Assembly: GCA_013044365.1 (NCBI GenBank)
Contig: JABEUP010000213.1
Span: 1 to 9,308 of the forward strand
Source of the DNA: Acidimicrobiaceae bacterium
Lineage (GTDB): Bacteria > Actinomycetota > Acidimicrobiia > Acidimicrobiales > Acidimicrobiaceae
Direction of reading: 5' to 3'
Length of the DNA stretch: 9,308 nucleotides
Shown: positions 6,917 through 9,308 of the stretch, piece by piece
Layout: each line of letters opens with the position of its first letter
How positions within the stretch are numbered: the stretch's first letter is position 1
Position numbers and translations under genes: made by a program
The notes under the pieces: model-generated
Seen by the model: only the letters and a program-made list of their open reading frames with translations
Told to the model about the DNA's origin: nothing
Database searches by the model: none

Positions 6917-7725
6917 CGACCCGGACACCCATCTCTCTGACAAAATCAGGCATCAGAGGCAACCGGAGGCATCATGACGGTAAAGGCGTCGCTCCCATGA
7001 TTGGTCTACTTCCAATTGCCATCCTGCTGGTCATATGGCAGTTCCTCGGCAATCCCCATTCAGTGTTCTTTCCGTTGCCAAGCCATTGGTGGACGGCAAT
7101 TCAAGGGGTAGAACAGCAGGGTAACCTTTGGTCCTCGATACTGGCAACCTCCTTAACATTCATCGAGTCAATAATCGTGGCCGCCTTGATCGGAACTTCA
7201 CTCGGAATTGCGTTGGGGAGTATCCGGTGGGGCGGCAAAGCTCTCGATCCGTTGCTGGATTTCCTACGTAATCTGCCTGCCGCTGCCCTGGTTCCTGCTG
7301 CAGCGATCGTGCTGGGGACAAACACCAAAATGGCATTGGTAATCGTTGTTCTCAGCTCAATATGGCCGATACTTTTGAACACCAGGGCAGAAATTCAAAA
7401 CCTGAGCCCAGTGCTCTCAAGCTCGATCATCAACCTCCGACTCAGTGGCTGGCATAGGCTGAGTGTCATGATCGGTTCCGCTCTGCCAGGCATTCTGCTA
7501 GGGATCAGAGTCGCAGCACCCCTGGCACTAATAGTAACTCTTTTGGCAGAGTTCATTACAAACCTTTCCGGAGTTGGTGCATTAATATTGTCGGCTCAGC
7601 AAAACTTCAACTCGGCAGAGGTTTACGCGCTTCTGGTAGTGGCAGGATTGCTGGCGCTTGCCGTAAACAGTCTCGTAAGTGCCATTGAGGCCTCCGTACT
7701 CCGACGTCACGGGCCAAGTACTTAG
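6913..7725 (+). CDS. ABC transporter permease 2 (SsuC/TauC-like, BPD inner-membrane component)
   Basis: This 270-residue membrane protein is homologous in layout to permease 1 but clearly different in sequence, so the pore is probably a heterodimer. A hydrophilic N-terminus of about 27 residues rich in Arg, Lys and His precedes roughly six hydrophobic segments, at about 28-46, 76-102, 116-135, 138-155, 190-213 and 235-257. The family pattern FFPLPSHWWTAI is at 52-63. The EAA-loop equivalent runs from about residue 168 to 199 (SIINLRLSGWHRL, then ALPGILLGIR). ATG 6913 overlaps the stop of permease 1 as ATGA and has AAGGGA at 6895-6900, so it depends mainly on coupling. It is the last gene of the transporter operon. 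Confidence 0.92.
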   Translation: MTTRTPISLTKSGIRGNRRHHDGKGVAPMIGLLPIAILLVIWQFLGNPHSVFFPLPSHWWTAIQGVEQQGNLWSSILATSLTFIESIIVAALIGTSLGIALGSIRWGGKALDPLLDFLRNLPAAALVPAAAIVLGTNTKMALVIVVLSSIWPILLNTRAEIQNLSPVLSSSIINLRLSGWHRLSVMIGSALPGILLGIRVAAPLALIVTLLAEFITNLSGVGALILSAQQNFNSAEVYALLVVAGLLALAVNSLVSAIEASVLRRHGPST

Positions 7726-8164
7726 GTTTAATCTGATCTTTTTCAATCTATACCGACGATATTATCCGTCTGAAGCGTTACCCAGCACACAGCCGGAGCC
7801 TTGCTAAATAAAAAAGACCAGCATATAACTGTCCCAGCTCCTCCCATCAATTCATCTGAAATATCAGTGGGAGATAACATCAGACGGCGCCCTGCCTGGA
7901 ACCATCTCCAACTGCAATTTCAATCCTCCACAATTCCTCTCTAGGATTTGCCAGACATAATTGGGGTGAGGGTTACGTATGAAACCACAAGATCAGCTGT
8001 AAGCCCAGGGGGCTTCCTGGTTATATGTGTACCGGCAACAGCACAGAATCCCGACACAAATGATCGATCCAATCATCATCAAGGGCTAGTCATAATTCTG
8101 CACGTGGCATTTGCCGCTAATGCGTCTGTCCGGTTAAAGCCTTCGCTTTCCCGCAGAACGATTA
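7726..8164. other. Gene-free spacer between convergent genes
   Basis: I see no supportable gene in these 439 bases. The one forward frame (from a TTG at 7948) has no Shine-Dalgarno and runs into the minus-strand gene. Small structures present are the hairpin at 8001-8015 (listed separately), CTGA-AATA-TCAG at 7856-7867 flanked by CTCCCA (7841-7846) and TGGGAG (7868-7873), and AAAGC-CTTC-GCTTT at 8136-8149 just beyond the minus-strand stop. Confidence 0.6.
8001..8015. terminator. Possible bidirectional terminator hairpin between convergent operons
   Basis: AAGCCC and GGGCTT form a perfect 6-bp stem around an AGG loop, the tightest hairpin in the convergent spacer. Neither side carries a T-tract. 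Actinobacterial terminators often lack one, but that also makes this call uncertain. Confidence 0.3.
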
Positions 8165-8620
8165 TTATTCCCCAGCATTGCTCATCAGGCGATCCAGTAT
8201 CTCGTCCTGAGCAAGAAGGTGCTCCTGGAGCTTGATTACTTCATGCAGCACCGCGTCGGCATCGTTGTAGGTGGCTTCAGCTCTCTTGTCAGCAGCCGCG
8301 GCCAGTACATTCTGCCCCACTATAATCACGGACAACAGGACCAACTGCAGGAAGGTCTGCGAGATCCACGATACGAGCACGACAGGATTGCCGGAAGTGA
8401 TAGCTGCCGGAAGACTAACGATAGCCAGCGCAGCGAAGGCGTAGGCACACCACATAGTTCCAACTCCGTTGGTTACCTTTACCGCGAGCCGGGCATTGAA
8501 CCTGGCAGCGGCATTACCGCGTGGCAGCTGGTCATGTACCTTTACCGGGTTAGAGCCATGATCCAGCTTCGCCTTTGTCTGGTGATGTGGGACATAGTCA
8601 TAAATGGATCGCGTCGACAT
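8165..8620 (-). CDS. Small two-helix membrane protein, DUF1003-like
   Basis: This 151-residue protein has a hydrophilic N-terminal part rich in His, Arg and Lys (1-50) and two hydrophobic helices at about 52-74 and 79-103. A C-terminal cytoplasmic helix rich in Ala and Glu follows (104-145) with coiled-coil-like spacing (LHEVIKLQEHLLAQDEILDRL). The second helix ends in VIIVGQN and runs into that helix, an arrangement that recalls DUF1003 proteins, which have a paired helix followed by a Gln-Asn turn. This assignment is by resemblance only and the biochemical role is unknown. The start is secure: AGGAGG lies six bases upstream (minus strand, 8627-8632). The gene stands alone and converges on the transporter operon, so it is probably unrelated to it. 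Confidence 0.85.
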   Translation of the reverse strand: MSTRSIYDYVPHHQTKAKLDHGSNPVKVHDQLPRGNAAARFNARLAVKVTNGVGTMWCAYAFAALAIVSLPAAITSGNPVVLVSWISQTFLQLVLLSVIIVGQNVLAAAADKRAEATYNDADAVLHEVIKLQEHLLAQDEILDRLMSNAGE

Positions 8621-8626
8621 CGACGA

Positions 8627-8632
8627 CCTCCT
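8627..8632 (-). promoter_or_regulatory. Perfect Shine-Dalgarno of the DUF1003-like gene
   Basis: Read on the minus strand this is AGGAGG followed by six bases and ATG (8620-8618). It settles the start and supports the gene as real. Confidence 0.85.
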
Positions 8633-8644
8633 ACGTTGTTAGGT

Positions 8645-8666
8645 GCCAATAATTGTGTCAATTGGC
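8645..8666. promoter_or_regulatory. Inverted repeat upstream of the DUF1003-like gene
   Basis: GCCAAT (8645-8650) and ATTGGC (8661-8666) are perfect inverted arms separated by ten bases. On the minus strand the repeat contains TTGACA (8661-8656), a -35 match, but no good -10 follows at 17 bases (CAACGT at 8638-8633). It could be an operator or an upstream promoter element of the minus-strand gene. Confidence 0.3.
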
Positions 8667-9142
8667 TTAGGAATCCACGGACTTTTTCATCTTATGCCCA
8701 CACAGGCAATCAATGTTGAAGAATCCCTCTGAGTTCCCACTAAAGACGACATCGGGTTATGAGACCATTGTCGTTCGTCCACACGGTTTTAAGTGGTCCT
8801 CCCCGTCGCCTGGAATTAGCATTCAACCAGGTACTTTGGAGCACTGGCCGCTCCTGACCTGTGGGAACTGGCCAACACGATTCGACCGCATTGGTGGGAT
8901 TTTTGTGGGATAGCACCCTGCCTTCGGGTAATTTTCGGGAAAACTGCTTTCGCCGATGCTCCGGCTGTGAGATTTCCAAGGATGGATCGCCAAGGAGAAT
9001 CCGTCGTTCAGCCGTTGGCTCCATTCCTTGACTTGTACTCCCCTGGTCTGTGGGACTCCAGCCTCCAGCCGTGCGAACGGCGAGACGTTCGAACTTCCGT
9101 CCTCGCCCAGGCTGTTGGAGTCCTCCTTTATATCTACCGTAT
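8667..9142. other. Stretch without a supportable gene
   Basis: Several open frames cross this stretch on both strands, but none has the start signal and composition of a gene. The best are + 8713-8913 (66 codons, no Shine-Dalgarno) and minus 9182-8823 (119 codons, no Shine-Dalgarno at its ATG), which lacks recognisable motifs. An AAAGGAGG on the minus strand (9129-9122) has no start codon at the right distance. The right part is rich in inverted repeats, described separately. It may be decayed coding sequence or an RNA locus. Confidence 0.45.
9053..9123. other. Potential structured RNA: three-way junction of inverted repeats
   Basis: An outer stem pairs GGACTCCA (9053-9060) with TGGAGTCC (9116-9123), extended by GCCT/AGGC (9061-9064 with 9109-9112) across a three-base bulge. 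Inside lie GCCGT-GCGA-ACGGC (9068-9081, a GNRA loop on the plus strand) and GAGACG paired with CGT-C-CTC (9082-9087 with 9098-9104, one bulged C). The helices nest without conflict. The strand is unknown. I do not recognise an RNA family. Confidence 0.35.
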
Positions 9143-9207
9143 CGGAATATCCTGACATAGCGAAGATGTAGGGATATTCCAATATTGAATACTTGTCGGG
9201 ATATCCT
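9143..9207. repeat. Three copies of a 15-bp element (RGRATATCC-N2-ACAW) around the right-edge promoter
   Basis: Copy 1 is GGAATATCCTGACAT on the plus strand (9144-9158). Copy 2 is on the minus strand (9166-9180), reading GGAATATCCCTACAT. Copy 3 is on the minus strand (9193-9207), reading AGGATATCCCGACAA. Centres are about 26-28 bases apart. Copy 3 covers the -35 and part of the spacer of the promoter at 9193-9221. The shared part continues past the palindromic core into ACAW, which argues against simple palindrome coincidence. These look like operator sites for one regulator, possibly the product of the gene they precede. Confidence 0.55.
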
Positions 9208-9221
9208 ATCTTTGCTACAAT
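9193..9221 (+). promoter_or_regulatory. Strong promoter giving a probable leaderless transcript
   Basis: TTGTCG (9193-9198), a 17-base spacer and TACAAT (9216-9221) match the vegetative consensus at 4/6 and 5/6. Transcription should begin about 7-9 bases after the -10, at or within two bases of the ATG at 9230. No Shine-Dalgarno precedes that ATG, as expected of leaderless mRNAs, which are common in actinobacteria. Confidence 0.65.
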
Positions 9222-9229
9222 GTTGGATT

Positions 9230-9308
9230 ATGCCGTCAGATAACCAACCCAATCCGACCCGGGGCCCTTTCGGGATCTATACGCCTGCCTCCCTGGTAGA
9301 TGGCGTCA
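9230..9308 (+). CDS. N-terminus of a truncated gene, possibly an N6-adenine DNA methyltransferase (partial)
   Basis: An open frame starts at ATG 9230 and runs off the right edge after 26 complete codons. It begins MPSDNQPNPTRGPFGIYTP and continues SLVD after one residue. The start is supported by the promoter ending nine bases upstream rather than by a ribosome site. The motif RGPFGIYTPASLVD at residues 11-24 resembles motif X of gamma-class N6-adenine methyltransferases, where a Gly-x-x-x-TP-x-x-[LV]-V-D segment lies near the N-terminus before the AdoMet-binding motif (M.TaqI is the textbook case). With so few residues this is a suggestion, not an identification. It appears separate from the genes to its left. 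Confidence 0.5.
   Translation, partial: MPSDNQPNPTRGPFGIYTPASLVDGV

Noticed and set aside
7948..8235. Forward 95-codon frame in the convergent spacer
   Set aside because: TTG start, no ribosome site, no recognisable motif, and it runs 71 bases into the well-supported minus-strand membrane-protein gene.
8219..8719. Forward 166-codon frame opposite the DUF1003-like gene
   Set aside because: It is the antisense shadow of the minus-strand gene, whose AGGAGG, helices and composition are convincing; the forward translation has no features.
8713..8913. Forward 66-codon frame
   Set aside because: No Shine-Dalgarno, no recognised motif, and no operon partner; kept only as part of the description of the gene-free stretch.
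9082..9107. tRNA, suggested by a GTTCGAAC T-loop-like sequence
   Set aside because: The flanking bases do not form a five-pair T stem and no acceptor, D or anticodon arms can be laid out around it.
8823..9182. Minus-strand 119-codon frame
   Set aside because: Its ATG sits inside the operator-like repeats and lacks a Shine-Dalgarno; the AAAGGAGG within it has no start codon at a usable distance. It could be a decayed gene but cannot be supported.
8740..9252. Minus-strand 170-codon frame
   Set aside because: No ribosome site, very rich in Arg, Gly and Ser with no motif, overlaps another open frame, and its start lies within the probable leaderless gene on the other strand.

Overview
The window most likely comes from an actinobacterium of moderate GC content, roughly half G+C by eye. 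Three things point that way: the serine/threonine-rich stretch after the lipobox of the substrate-binding lipoprotein, frequent ATGA/GTGA gene overlaps with GTG starts, and a probable leaderless promoter at the right edge. An Acidimicrobiia-like host would fit the modest GC, but this is inference only.

Region 1 (2-3824, + strand) is a tightly coupled operon. The 3' end of an unidentified gene (2-190) overlaps, by ATGA, a complete three-gene molybdenum hydroxylase of the xanthine dehydrogenase / CO dehydrogenase family. The order is FAD subunit (187-1035), molybdopterin catalytic subunit (1028-3367) and [2Fe-2S] subunit (3372-3824). The cofactor-binding motifs and the catalytic glutamate are present. 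The CO dehydrogenase copper-binding cysteine is absent, so the enzyme should hydroxylate an organic substrate that the sequence does not identify.

Region 2 (3825-4320) is a gap of about 500 bases without a convincing gene. It holds a small ORF that starts on the previous stop codon (low confidence), a promoter-like TTGACA element embedded in a long inverted repeat, and several hairpins that could form a structured leader.

Region 3 (4321-7725, + strand) is a complete NitT/TauT (SsuABC/NMT1-like) ABC importer: a lipoprotein binding protein, an ATPase and two different permeases, with overlapping or nearly touching genes. Placed behind the hydroxylase, it suggests a module that imports a small heterocyclic, aromatic or similar compound and oxidises it in the cytoplasm.

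Region 4 (7726-8640) has a convergent gene-free spacer with one good hairpin, then a minus-strand gene for a small two-helix membrane protein resembling DUF1003 proteins, with a perfect Shine-Dalgarno.

Region 5 (8641-9308) contains no gene I can defend until 9230. It does contain a block able to fold into a three-way junction (9053-9123), then three copies of a 15-bp element around a good promoter (TTGTCG, 17-bp spacer, TACAAT) that would give a leaderless mRNA starting at the ATG at 9230. The first 26 residues of that truncated gene carry a GxYTPxxLVD-type motif reminiscent of the N-terminus of gamma-class N6-adenine DNA methyltransferases, so the right edge may enter a restriction-modification or defence locus.
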